From Ruminococcaceae bacterium AM07-15 (GTDB lineage: Bacteria > Bacillota > Clostridia > Oscillospirales > Butyricicoccaceae), in contig QUDE01000007.1 in NCBI GenBank assembly GCA_003477405.1, forward strand, positions 1 through 64,000: a DNA stretch of 64,000 nt. The letters are read 5' to 3'. Position numbers and translations under genes: made by a program. Below, one piece after another: positions 16,814 through 24,483 of the stretch. The notes below the pieces were generated by a model. It ran no database searches and had not been told where the DNA came from. It saw nothing but the letters and a program-made list of their open reading frames with translations. How positions within the stretch are numbered: position 1 is the stretch's first letter; every line of letters starts with the position of its first letter.

Positions 16814-18091
16814 TTAATACAGGCCCAGGATCCGGCCGGCATCCTGGTAGCTGCCATTCTGGCGCACCTCAAAGTGCAGATGGTTGCCGGTGGAATAACC
16901 GGTGGAACCCACCTTGCCGATCTGCTGGCCGGCGCTGACTGTGGCGCCCTTGGTGGTGAGGATCTTGCTCATATGGGCATAGAGGGTGGTAATGCCATTG
17001 CCATGGTTGATGACCACATAATTGCCCCAGGCGCTGCTGTAACCGGCGATGATGACAGTACCCGACTGAGCAGCATAAATAGCCGTGCCGTTGGGGGCCG
17101 AGATATCCACACCGGTGTGAAGCTTATATTGCCCGGTCACCGGATGGTTCCGGTATCCAAATCTGCTGGTGACATGCCGGTAGCCCGAGGGCAGGGGATG
17201 GGTGTAGCCGCCCACCTGGGTGGTGCCGGAAGAAGTGGAGCCGGAACCAGACCCCGATTGCTGGGCCTTTGCTGCTTCTTCCTGGCGCTTCCGCTCGGCC
17301 TCTGCTTCCATCTCCTTGACAATCTTATCGATCTGGGCGTTGATGGAATTCTCTTCCGCTTCGATTTCCGCAAAGGAGGCCTTCACTTCTTCTGCGGCGC
17401 TCTCCAGTTCCTTCATGGCCTGAGAACGGTTGGCCAGCTGGGTATCCAGCTCGCTCTTGGACACTTCCAGCTCTTTGCGGGCATTTTCCGCCTGCTGACG
17501 GTCCTCTTCCAGCTCAGCCTTGGTCTGGGCGATCTCCTCTTTCAGAGCCTTCAGCTCTTCAAACAGGTTTTTATCGTATTCCGCGATCTGGCTGACGATC
17601 TCGTATTTGGACAGGAAATCCGAAAGGTCATCGGCAGAGAGCAGCACTTCCAGATAGCTGGTCTCTCCCTGCTCATACATCACCCGCACACGGGTCTTGA
17701 ACTTTTCGTACTGTTCTTCTTCCTTCTGCTGAGCCTCGACCAATTCCTCTTCCTTCTGGGCGATCATCTCTTCCAGACTGTCGATCAGGTCGTTTTGCAG
17801 TTCGATCTGTTCTTCCGTGCTGTTGATCTGGGCGTCCAGCGCTTCGATCTGCTCTTTCACGGTGGCTTTTTCGCTGTCGATGCTGTCCAGTTCAGCCTGC
17901 AGCTCTTTCTTTTCCGCCGCCTGGTCCTCCAGCTTCTCTTTCAACGCATCCACATCGCTCTGGGATGCCGCCGAAGCGCTGACACGGAAAAACAGATCGG
18001 CCACAAGGCCGAAGAGCATCAGCCCGGCCAAAAGTCCGGCAATGGCACCGGCCGCCACCCGGGTGATTGTTTTTTTCTTGGCTCGTTTCAT
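16814..18091 (-). CDS. M23 murein hydrolase with N-terminal coiled coil (EnvC/PcsB-like)
   Basis: A 425-residue secreted protein: N-terminal hydrophobic signal/anchor (about 8-38), a long coiled coil rich in Glu, Lys and Gln (about 40-270), then a LytM/M23 endopeptidase domain with Zn motifs HTGVD and HLHFE (about 305-415). Proteins of this layout encoded beside ftsEX (EnvC, PcsB) are held and activated by FtsX for septal peptidoglycan splitting. Direct adjacency to ftsX here supports that pairing. In EnvC the M23 domain is degenerate; here the Zn ligands look intact, so it may cut peptidoglycan itself. Confidence 0.92.
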   Translation of the reverse strand: MKRAKKKTITRVAAGAIAGLLAGLMLFGLVADLFFRVSASAASQSDVDALKEKLEDQAAEKKELQAELDSIDSEKATVKEQIEALDAQINSTEEQIELQNDLIDSLEEMIAQKEEELVEAQQKEEEQYEKFKTRVRVMYEQGETSYLEVLLSADDLSDFLSKYEIVSQIAEYDKNLFEELKALKEEIAQTKAELEEDRQQAENARKELEVSKSELDTQLANRSQAMKELESAAEEVKASFAEIEAEENSINAQIDKIVKEMEAEAERKRQEEAAKAQQSGSGSGSTSSGTTQVGGYTHPLPSGYRHVTSRFGYRNHPVTGQYKLHTGVDISAPNGTAIYAAQSGTVIIAGYSSAWGNYVVINHGNGITTLYAHMSKILTTKGATVSAGQQIGKVGSTGYSTGNHLHFEVRQNGSYQDAGRILGLY

Positions 18092-18116
18092 CTTCCTATC
18101 CTTCCTTTCTGGTCCG

Positions 18117-19007
18117 TTACACTTTCAGGAACTTGCGGATGGTGAGCACGCTGCCCCCGGAGCCCAACACCAACCCCGCCGCCAGCATCAGCAGCAGCAA
18201 AGGCAGGGCGAACTGGGGAAAGGCCACCATTTCCATCAGGCCGGTGCTGCCCACCACGCCTTCCGCGATATAGTCATAGATCAGCCATTCCAAACCAAAG
18301 GCCACAAGGGCTGCGATCTCTCCCAGCACCAGACCTTCCACAATAAAGGGGGAGCGGATAAAGTGATTGGTGGCGCCCACCATACGCATGATGGCAATCT
18401 CCTCCCGCCGGGCAAACATGGCCAGCTTGACGGTGTTGGAGATGATAAAGATGGATACCGCTCCCAGCATGGCGATCAGCGTATAGCTGATGGCGTTGAC
18501 CACGCTGCGCATCTTTACCAGTTTATCGGAAAATTCCTTTTTGCTGGTGGTGCTGGCGATGCCGTCGATCTTTTCCAGGGCATCCACTGTCTCCTGGTGG
18601 AGAGACACATCCTTCATGACGATCCGGTAACCATCCCGCAGGGGATTGTCGTTTTCCAGACCTTCCAGTATGTAGGCGTCGTCTCCCATCTGCTCCTTAT
18701 AATCCTCCAGGGATTCTTCCTTGGGAATGAACTCCACCTGCTCCACATTATCCACTTGTTTGATTTCCTCTTCCAGGGCCTGGGCCTGGGGACGGGTGTA
18801 GGTCTCATCCACCCACAGCATGATTTCGCTCTGGGTCTCCAGATCGGCCACCTGGATTCCCAGGTTGTAGGCCACCAGGCTGAAACTGGAGGTGATGAGC
18901 AGGCAGGCGGCAATGACCGTGATGGCCGCCACCGACATCAGCCGATGGGAAAAGAAATTGCTGATGCCTTCTTTCAGATAATATCTCAGATTAAAACGCT
19001 TCATCAA
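18117..19007 (-). CDS. ftsX: Cell division ABC transporter permease-like FtsX
   Basis: A 296-residue protein with one N-terminal membrane segment (about 22-45), a large extracellular domain (about 50-165) and three C-terminal membrane segments, the FtsX topology. It begins RFNLRYYLKEGISNFFSHRL, the typical cytoplasmic amphipathic start. The start overlaps the end of ftsE by 17 bases. It transmits FtsE ATPase cycles to the extracellular hydrolase encoded next. Confidence 0.95.
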   Translation of the reverse strand: MMKRFNLRYYLKEGISNFFSHRLMSVAAITVIAACLLITSSFSLVAYNLGIQVADLETQSEIMLWVDETYTRPQAQALEEEIKQVDNVEQVEFIPKEESLEDYKEQMGDDAYILEGLENDNPLRDGYRIVMKDVSLHQETVDALEKIDGIASTTSKKEFSDKLVKMRSVVNAISYTLIAMLGAVSIFIISNTVKLAMFARREEIAIMRMVGATNHFIRSPFIVEGLVLGEIAALVAFGLEWLIYDYIAEGVVGSTGLMEMVAFPQFALPLLLLMLAAGLVLGSGGSVLTIRKFLKV

Positions 19008-19707
19008 TTTGATACCCGCTTTTCTCCAAATCGTCGTAATAACCGCCGGTGTGGTCCCCCACTACCTGGCCCCTGTCAATGCTGATGACCCGCTTGCCGA
19101 ACTGATTGACCAACTCTTTTTCGTGGGTGACCACCAGCACAGTGGTACCCAGGGCGTTGATCTTGCCCAGGAGGGTCATAAGCTCCAGGGAACGGGCCGG
19201 GTCCAGGTTGCCCGTGGGCTCGTCGGCGATGATAACACTGGGGTTATTCACCAACGCCCGGGCGATGGCCACTCTCTGCTGCTCACCGCCGGACAGCTCA
19301 TCGGGATGGCGCCGGGCCTTGTGGAGCACGCCCACCAGGTCCAGCACATAGGGCACCCGCTTTTTGATGATCCGGGGAGGTGTGCCCACGGCCCGCATCA
19401 CAAAAGCCACATTTTCAAACACTGTCTTTTTATCAATCAGGCGAAAATCCTGAAAAACCACGCCCACCGTCCGGCGCATATAGGGCAACTGCCGGTTCTT
19501 GATGGTGGTCAGGTCGAAATCGTTTACATACACCTTGCCGCTGGTGGGACGGATCTCCCCAATGAGCAGCTTCATCATGGTGGATTTGCCCGAGCCCGAA
19601 GGGCCCACAATAAAGGCGAATTCCCCGTCTGCTATCTCCAGATTCACACCGTTCAGGGCTTTGGTGCCGTTGTCATAGGTCTTGTAAGCATCCACTAACT
19701 TAATCAT
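18991..19707 (-). CDS. ftsE: Cell division ATP-binding protein FtsE
   Basis: A 238-residue ABC ATPase with Walker A GPSGSGKST, signature LSGGEQQRVAIARAL, Walker B IIADEPTGNLD and switch His in VVTHEKEL. I chose ATG 19707 because CGGAGG lies seven bases upstream and FtsE proteins begin MIxL...; the frame open to 19764 adds a non-family leader. First gene of the ftsE-ftsX-M23-S41 unit. Confidence 0.95.
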   Translation of the reverse strand: MIKLVDAYKTYDNGTKALNGVNLEIADGEFAFIVGPSGSGKSTMMKLLIGEIRPTSGKVYVNDFDLTTIKNRQLPYMRRTVGVVFQDFRLIDKKTVFENVAFVMRAVGTPPRIIKKRVPYVLDLVGVLHKARRHPDELSGGEQQRVAIARALVNNPSVIIADEPTGNLDPARSLELMTLLGKINALGTTVLVVTHEKELVNQFGKRVISIDRGQVVGDHTGGYYDDLEKSGYQIDEAF

Positions 19708-19774
19708 GGTCCGGCCTCCGCCTCCCCTCTTTCTTTTTGCCCCTTTTGGGCAGCATAAGGACAAGGGCCGTCTC

Positions 19775-19805
19775 GTCCCCCTCCCCCTCTAAGGGGAAGG
19801 GGGAC
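19775..19805. repeat. Palindrome upstream of ftsE
   Basis: GTCCCCCTCCCC pairs with GGGGAAGGGGGAC around a 6-base loop. It sits between the CdaR/PucR gene promoter-distal end and ftsE. It may terminate readthrough from the regulator gene or be a short relative of the palindrome at 205-265. Confidence 0.45.
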
Positions 19806-19825
19806 AAAGCGGTCCCTGTGATTTT

Positions 19826-20911
19826 TTACGCCATGGTCTCCCGGGAGCGGAGGTACTGCTTGACCATCAGGGCCACTTTGAGCACGATGGCGTTGTCAAA
19901 CTCCCGCAGATCCAGCCCGGTGAGCTTCTTGATCTTTTCCAGCCGGTAAACCAGGGTATTCCGGTGGACAAACAGCTTCCGGGAGGTTTCGGAGACATTC
20001 AGATTGTTTTCAAAGAACTTCTGGATGGTGAAGAGAGTCTCTTCGTCCAGAGAGTCGATGGAGCCTTTTTTAAAGACTTCGGACAAGAACATTTCGCACA
20101 AGGTGGTGGGGAGCTGGTAGATCAGACGGCCGATGCCCAGGTTTTCAAAGTTCATCACCGTCTTGTCCTCGTTGAACACATGGCCCACATCCACGGCGAT
20201 CTGAGCTTCCTTGAAGGAGCGGGCGATGTCTTTCAGCTGGCCCACCACCGAGCCGATGCCGATCACATGGGGAATGCCCACCTCTTCGTCCAGAGCCTTG
20301 TCCATCTGTTCGGCAATGCGGGAGACCTCCCGGGCATCGCCGTTTTTCAGCTCTTTGATCAAAGCGATTTCGCTTTCACTGATGGTGATGACGAAATCCT
20401 TCTGCCGGTCGGGGAAGAGCTTGACCAGGGCCTCCATGACGGCGGCGTCCTGCCGGTCCTCCATGCGCACGCTGTAAGCCACCCGCTTGCAGTCGCTGAC
20501 GAAATGCATCTCCCGGGATTTGATATAGATATCCCCGGGGAGGATGTTGTCCAAAATGATCTTTTTGATAAAGGTCACCTTGTCATGCTTTTCATCGTAC
20601 TGGGTCTTGCTGTTCTTGATGGCCACCGCAGTGAGGGCGCACACCAAAGTGGCCCGCTCTCCGATGCTGCCGGCAAAAACAGCGTTTTCGGCCCCGGCTT
20701 CATACCCGCCGATCATGTGGAAAGTATAGCCGCCGGCCTGGCCTTCTTCCAGGCCCATTTTGAAAAATTCCACGGCGGCTTCGATGCTTTCGCCGATAAA
20801 TTTCAGTTCAGTGCAGGCGGTGATCACACCGGTGTTGTCCACCACTCCGAGGATAAAATCCACATTGTCCTTCACTTCCAGCAAGATGCTCTGAAACAAG
20901 CGTGCTGCCAT
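19826..20911 (-). CDS. CdaR/PucR-family transcriptional regulator
   Basis: A 361-residue protein with an N-terminal diacid-recognition-like domain (about 1-135, containing VVDNTGVITACTE), a central GGDEF-like CdaR domain and a C-terminal PucR helix-turn-helix (NVSETSRKLFVHRNTLVYRL, about 305-325). Such regulators sense sugar diacids or other metabolites; the ligand here is unknown. ATG 20911 is preferred to a GTG nine bases upstream because AGGG is well placed. A TTGAAA-17-TAAAAT promoter lies at 20963-20991. Confidence 0.85.
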   Translation of the reverse strand: MAARLFQSILLEVKDNVDFILGVVDNTGVITACTELKFIGESIEAAVEFFKMGLEEGQAGGYTFHMIGGYEAGAENAVFAGSIGERATLVCALTAVAIKNSKTQYDEKHDKVTFIKKIILDNILPGDIYIKSREMHFVSDCKRVAYSVRMEDRQDAAVMEALVKLFPDRQKDFVITISESEIALIKELKNGDAREVSRIAEQMDKALDEEVGIPHVIGIGSVVGQLKDIARSFKEAQIAVDVGHVFNEDKTVMNFENLGIGRLIYQLPTTLCEMFLSEVFKKGSIDSLDEETLFTIQKFFENNLNVSETSRKLFVHRNTLVYRLEKIKKLTGLDLREFDNAIVLKVALMVKQYLRSRETMA

Positions 20912-20962
20912 CAAAACCACCCTTTGTCTAATTTCAATAAATTGCGAGAAAGCACTATGTCT

Positions 20963-20991
20963 ATTTTAATGTATTTTTCTATGAATTTCAA
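20963..20991 (-). promoter_or_regulatory. Promoter for the CdaR/PucR regulator
   Basis: TTGAAA (20991-20986) and TAAAAT (20968-20963) on the minus strand with a 17-base spacer, in an AT-rich gap. Confidence 0.6.
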
Positions 20992-21078
20992 CAATTATTT
21001 GCAAAATATTTTATAGAACTTTTCTCCAGCTGCTTTCTTTCCGTCATTTGGAAGGGGAAAGACGGGCAAAAAAGGGGA

Positions 21079-21096
21079 AGCGGGCCATGGCCCGCT
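21079..21096 (-). terminator. Terminator after the DUF4830 gene
   Basis: Stem AGCGGGCC / GGCCCGCT followed on the minus strand by TCCCCTTTTTT. Confidence 0.6.
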
Positions 21097-21103
21097 CCCA
21101 TTT

Positions 21104-21583
21104 TCATGGATTGGAAGAGCTATCCTGGGCGTCCGATACCGGGCGCAGCCCGTGCATAAAACCGTCCAGAGCGGCGGAATACACCGATCCGCCCACCACC
21201 TTCTCCCCTTTCAGAAGCACATCGGCCATGGCCTCCGGCTCGCCGGGGTAGTTTGTCAGGCGATAGGTGTACAAAGTGAGATTCTTCCCCTTATAGGGGG
21301 AAAGATCGAAGCCGCATTCCTTTTGCAGGTTGTTGTATTCCTCATAGACCGAGTCAAACTCCTTGGGCAGGGTGATGTCCTCCTGGCGCACCGGCTCCTT
21401 TTCCAGCTCGTACCCCAGGGACTGGAGATAGTTCCCCGCTCCCTCCAGACTTCCCATACTGGAAACAGGAGCTCCCTCCTCCTTGTGGGGCCACAGCAAA
21501 ATCACCGCTCCTATCAGGACAAAGGCCCCGATCACCAGGGCGAGCAGCTTCTTTTTGTTCAGCTTGGTGGTGAAAATCAGCAT
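21104..21583 (-). CDS. DUF4830 domain membrane-anchored protein
   Basis: A 159-residue protein with an N-terminal transmembrane segment (about 12-32, LLALVIGAFVLIGAVILLW) and an extracellular domain resembling DUF4830 (EFDSVYEEYNNLQKECGFDL, YKGKNLTLYTYRLTNYPG, GGSVYSAALDGFMHGL). The family function is unknown; it is common in Clostridia. GGAGGTGCTTT before ATG 21583 sets the start. It is transcribed away from the element at 21687-21863, which separates it from ricT. Confidence 0.8.
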   Translation of the reverse strand: MLIFTTKLNKKKLLALVIGAFVLIGAVILLWPHKEEGAPVSSMGSLEGAGNYLQSLGYELEKEPVRQEDITLPKEFDSVYEEYNNLQKECGFDLSPYKGKNLTLYTYRLTNYPGEPEAMADVLLKGEKVVGGSVYSAALDGFMHGLRPVSDAQDSSSNP

Positions 21584-21659
21584 AAAGCACCTCCATGTGT
21601 TCCTCATTGTGCTTTATGCCTATGCCCCTGTCCCACTTCTTATGCCTGATCCATGGAAA

Positions 21660-21686
21660 AGCGCCCCGGCATATCACCGAGGCACT
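21660..21686. repeat. Hairpin copy flanking dispersed element copy 2 (distal)
   Basis: AGCGCCCCGG...CCGAGGCACT, nearly the same as the hairpin at 21869-21895 on the other side of the element, with one stem mismatch. Confidence 0.6.
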
Positions 21687-21863
21687 CAGACTGTCGAAAA
21701 ACCTTGTTATGTAAGAGGGCTTTTCGCTCTGCCCTTCATCCATCCGCAAAAAGCCGCGACCTGTGCGTGGCTTTTTGCACTTCTCAAGGGGCAAGTGTGC
21801 GCCAAAGGCGTGCATGTAGCCCCTTGCAACCCCCCTAAAGTGGCTCAGGCCACTTTTTCGACA
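21687..21863 (-). repeat. Dispersed structured intergenic element, copy 2
   Basis: Bounded by CAGACTGTCGAAAAAC (21687) and TTTTTCGACA (21854-21863). It contains the stem GCAAAAAGCC.../...GGCTTTTTGC, the shared block CTTCTCAAGGGGCAAGTGTG, a TGCATG block before CCCCTTGCAA, and AAGTGGC / GCCACTTT. Order and orientation match copies 1 and 3 when read from the end of the upstream gene (ricT, minus strand). The rest of 21584-21900 holds only the flanking hairpins and the DUF4830 ribosome site. Confidence 0.8.
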
Positions 21864-21868
21864 TACAA

Positions 21869-21895
21869 AGCGCCCCGGCATATTTCCGAGGCGCT
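21869..21895 (-). terminator. Terminator-like hairpin after ricT
   Basis: AGCGCC..CGG / CCG.GGCGCT stem directly after the ricT stop at 21901. A near copy is at 21660-21686 beyond the element. Confidence 0.55.
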
Positions 21896-21900
21896 GTGCA

Positions 21901-23100
21901 TCATTCTTCGGTTTTCCCCTCCGGCTTTCCTTCGCCATTCTTCCGGGGGCGGCGAGGGGGATAGCGGCGGGGCGGACGGCTGCGGTTTTCCCGATTCTCT
22001 CCGTTTTCCCGGCCTTCCCGGTTTTCACGGCTTTCACGGCTATTGCGGCCCTCCCGCTTCTCTCTGTTCTCTCTGCCCTCCCGGTTCTCCCGATTCTCTC
22101 GGTTCTCCCGGGGGCGGCGGGACTGGGGCCGCTGGGGCTTTTCCCGGTTTTCTCCCCGTTCCTCTTCCACTTTGGGAGCAGGCTCTGCCTTCTGGGGAGC
22201 CGGTTCCGGTTTGGGGCCGGTCTCCTGAGCCTTGGGGGAAGCCTCCCCATGGTCGGCCGACTTGTTCTTGGAGCGGCGGGCCCGGATGCGCCCGGGGCGC
22301 AGCACCGTCAGCTCATCCTTGCGATAAAGCCGGGGCGCTTCGTTGCTGTCCTCCAGACGGACCTTGCAGAATCCCCGCAGCAGGCTGATCTCGGTAACCA
22401 CGCCCTGGCCGTTGGGGGTCTCCACCAGAGAATCCACCGGCGGCGTAGTGCGCAGCAGATCCTGATAGGCCTCGTTTTCATATTTCAGGCAACACATCAA
22501 CCGGCCGCAGCTGCCGGAGATCTTGGAGGGGTTGAGGGACAAGCCCTGGTCCTTTGCCATGTTGATGGACACCGGGGCAAAATCGTCCAGGAAGGTGGCG
22601 CAGCACAGGGGGCAGCCGCACACACCCAGTCCTCCCAGCATTTTGGCTTCATCCCGCACGCCGATCTGCCGCAGTTCAATACGGGTGCGGAACACCGACG
22701 CCAGATCCTTCACCAGCTCCCGGAAATCCACCCGGCCATCGGCGGTGAAATAAAAGAGGATCTTCCCCCGGTCGAAAGTGTATTCCACCTCCACCAGCTT
22801 CATTTCCAGCTGATGGGCCCGGATCTTTTTTTCACAGATAGCGAAGGCCTCTTTCTCCAGGCGTTGGTTTTCCTCCACCGTTTTTTTGTCCTCTTCGGTG
22901 GCGGCCCTGAGCACCCGGCGCAAAGGTTTGACGATCTGATCGTCCTCCACCTCGTGGTTGGGCGTAGCCACCTGACCGTACTCCACCCCCCGGGCGGTTT
23001 CCACGATCACATAGCTGTCCTTGTCCACCTTCAGATTCACCGGGTCAAAATCATATACTTTTCCTACTTTTTTAAAACGAACTCCGATAACTTCCGTCAT
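21901..23100 (-). CDS. ricT: RicT/YaaT (PSP1 domain) with long disordered tail
   Basis: PSP1-domain protein of the RicT/YaaT family, which with RicA and RicF forms an Fe-S complex acting on RNase Y-dependent mRNA maturation in Bacillus. The 399-residue product has the conserved cysteine motifs CGCPLCC (about residue 160) and MCCLKYENEAY. From about residue 270 a tail rich in Arg, Glu, Asn and Pro follows, including many repeats of REN and REG units. Usual RicT is about 270-290 residues. ATG 23100 is preceded by GGGAGGAAAT and lies inside the end of holB. Confidence 0.9.
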   Translation of the reverse strand: MTEVIGVRFKKVGKVYDFDPVNLKVDKDSYVIVETARGVEYGQVATPNHEVEDDQIVKPLRRVLRAATEEDKKTVEENQRLEKEAFAICEKKIRAHQLEMKLVEVEYTFDRGKILFYFTADGRVDFRELVKDLASVFRTRIELRQIGVRDEAKMLGGLGVCGCPLCCATFLDDFAPVSINMAKDQGLSLNPSKISGSCGRLMCCLKYENEAYQDLLRTTPPVDSLVETPNGQGVVTEISLLRGFCKVRLEDSNEAPRLYRKDELTVLRPGRIRARRSKNKSADHGEASPKAQETGPKPEPAPQKAEPAPKVEEERGENREKPQRPQSRRPRENRENRENREGRENREKREGRNSRESRENREGRENGENRENRSRPPRRYPPRRPRKNGEGKPEGKTEE

Positions 23101-24028
23101 ATTTCCTCCCTTGGGGCCCGGCAAAGAGCAGCTGGCCGCAAGTGGCAGCCAGTCCCCCGCTCATGGCGGACACCGAAGCGTTCCATTGGACGCGGGCCGA
23201 AAGGCCCCGCACATATTCATACAGGGACAAAATCCAGTCTTCCCCGCCCTTTTCCCGGGCCAGATGCCACAGGCCCACGCAGACCTCATCGCAGAAAAGG
23301 GCAAACTCTTCCCGATTCAGGCTCCCTGCTTCCACACAGGCGGTGAGCACCTGCCATTCTCCCTGGTGCAAGGCCGCGAGAAAACGGCGGGCCACAGCGC
23401 TTCCCTTGCCCTCGGCTCCCTCCAGAAGCTGAAGGGCCCGGCCCAGAGATCCGCCGCAGTTTTCCGCCGCCTGATGTCTTGCTTCCGGCCCTTTCTCCGG
23501 CTGCCGCTTTTCCAGCTCCTCTTCTATCACCGATTGGGGCAAAGGTTCCAGAGCATAGCGGATACACCGGGAGCGCACCGTTTCCAAAAGCTCCTCGGCC
23601 TGATGGCACAGCAGGATGAACACCGTCTCCCTGGGTTCTTCCAACACCTTGAGCAGGGCGTTCTGGGCCTGAGGGTTCATTTTGCCGCTGGCATTGAGCA
23701 CAAAAATTTTCTGGCTGCTTTCACTGGGGCGGATGAAGGACAGACGGCGGATCTCCCGCACATCGTCCACCTTGATCATCCCTCCCTCCGGATTAAACAG
23801 CCGGTAGTCCGGATGGGAACCGGCCTCCATGCGCACGCAGGGGCCGCAATGACCGCAAGGCCCGTCTTTTTCCTGGCACATCAGGGCTTTGGCCATAGAA
23901 AAGGCGGCGGTGCGCTTTCCCAGGCCCTCCGCCCCCTCCAGGATCACAGACTGAGGAAAATCCTCTTTGAAAAGGGGAGCGAGCGCCTCCTTGAGACGCT
24001 CGTTCCCCAACAAATGCGACAGACGCAT
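23072..24028 (-). CDS. holB: DNA polymerase III delta' subunit
   Basis: Clamp-loader subunit. The 318-residue protein starts with an AAA+ ATPase-like domain (LGNERLKEALAP, P-loop variant GAEGLGKRTAA), a zinc-binding cysteine cluster CGHCGPC (about 57-63), and sensor motif ALLKVLEEP. The SRC motif is present as RSRCIRY. It overlaps ricT by 29 bases and follows darA by six, the same darA-holB-ricT order seen in many Clostridia. Confidence 0.92.
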   Translation of the reverse strand: MRLSHLLGNERLKEALAPLFKEDFPQSVILEGAEGLGKRTAAFSMAKALMCQEKDGPCGHCGPCVRMEAGSHPDYRLFNPEGGMIKVDDVREIRRLSFIRPSESSQKIFVLNASGKMNPQAQNALLKVLEEPRETVFILLCHQAEELLETVRSRCIRYALEPLPQSVIEEELEKRQPEKGPEARHQAAENCGGSLGRALQLLEGAEGKGSAVARRFLAALHQGEWQVLTACVEAGSLNREEFALFCDEVCVGLWHLAREKGGEDWILSLYEYVRGLSARVQWNASVSAMSGGLAATCGQLLFAGPQGRKYDGSYRSSF

Positions 24029-24034
24029 AATCGA

Positions 24035-24358
24035 TCAGACTTTCTTGAACTGTTCCACATCCAGCACGAAGATGGTGGCGCCGCCCACAACCACTTCCAC
24101 AGGCATGGAAGGATAGAAGCTGATGCCGGCTTCGGCGCTGCTGGGAATGAGCTGCTTGCGGCTCTTGGAGTACTTGCCGATGATCTCCAGGCAGTGCTCC
24201 AGCTTGTCGTCCTCCACGCCGATGAGCACCGTCACATTCCCGGCCCGGAGAAAGCCGCCGGTGGTGGACAGTTTGGTGATCTGATAACCTTCCTTCATCA
24301 GGTTATGCATGACGGTGGAAGCATCGTCCGAATTGAGGATCGCAATAATCATTTTCAT
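24035..24358 (-). CDS. darA: c-di-AMP receptor, PII-like DarA
   Basis: A 107-residue PII-like protein that binds cyclic di-AMP as a trimer (DarA/PstA). Family features: MIIAILNSDDA at the start, KLSTTGGFLRAGNVTVLIGV in the first half and a C-terminal GGATIFVLDVEQF. Its downstream output is not established. It heads the darA-holB-ricT unit and has a likely promoter at 24424-24452. Confidence 0.9.
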   Translation of the reverse strand: MKMIIAILNSDDASTVMHNLMKEGYQITKLSTTGGFLRAGNVTVLIGVEDDKLEHCLEIIGKYSKSRKQLIPSSAEAGISFYPSMPVEVVVGGATIFVLDVEQFKKV

Positions 24359-24423
24359 ATGTAGCCGCCTCCTTGGTGGTTTTTATTAAAAATATTGGGG
24401 GAATCCCCCTTTGGATTGTTCTT

Positions 24424-24452
24424 ATTATACCCCATCTGGAAAAAAGATTCAA
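24424..24452 (-). promoter_or_regulatory. Promoter for darA-holB-ricT
   Basis: On the minus strand TTGAAT (24452-24447) and TATAAT (24429-24424) with a 17-base spacer. Confidence 0.7.
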
Positions 24453-24483
24453 TGGATATTTCGTGAACGAGCGTCCTTTTTCC

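Noticed and set aside
21960-22130. Short direct repeats that might suggest a CRISPR or tandem repeat array
   Set aside because: The period follows codons and encodes the Arg/Glu/Asn tail of RicT, in frame with the PSP1 domain; there are no spacers.
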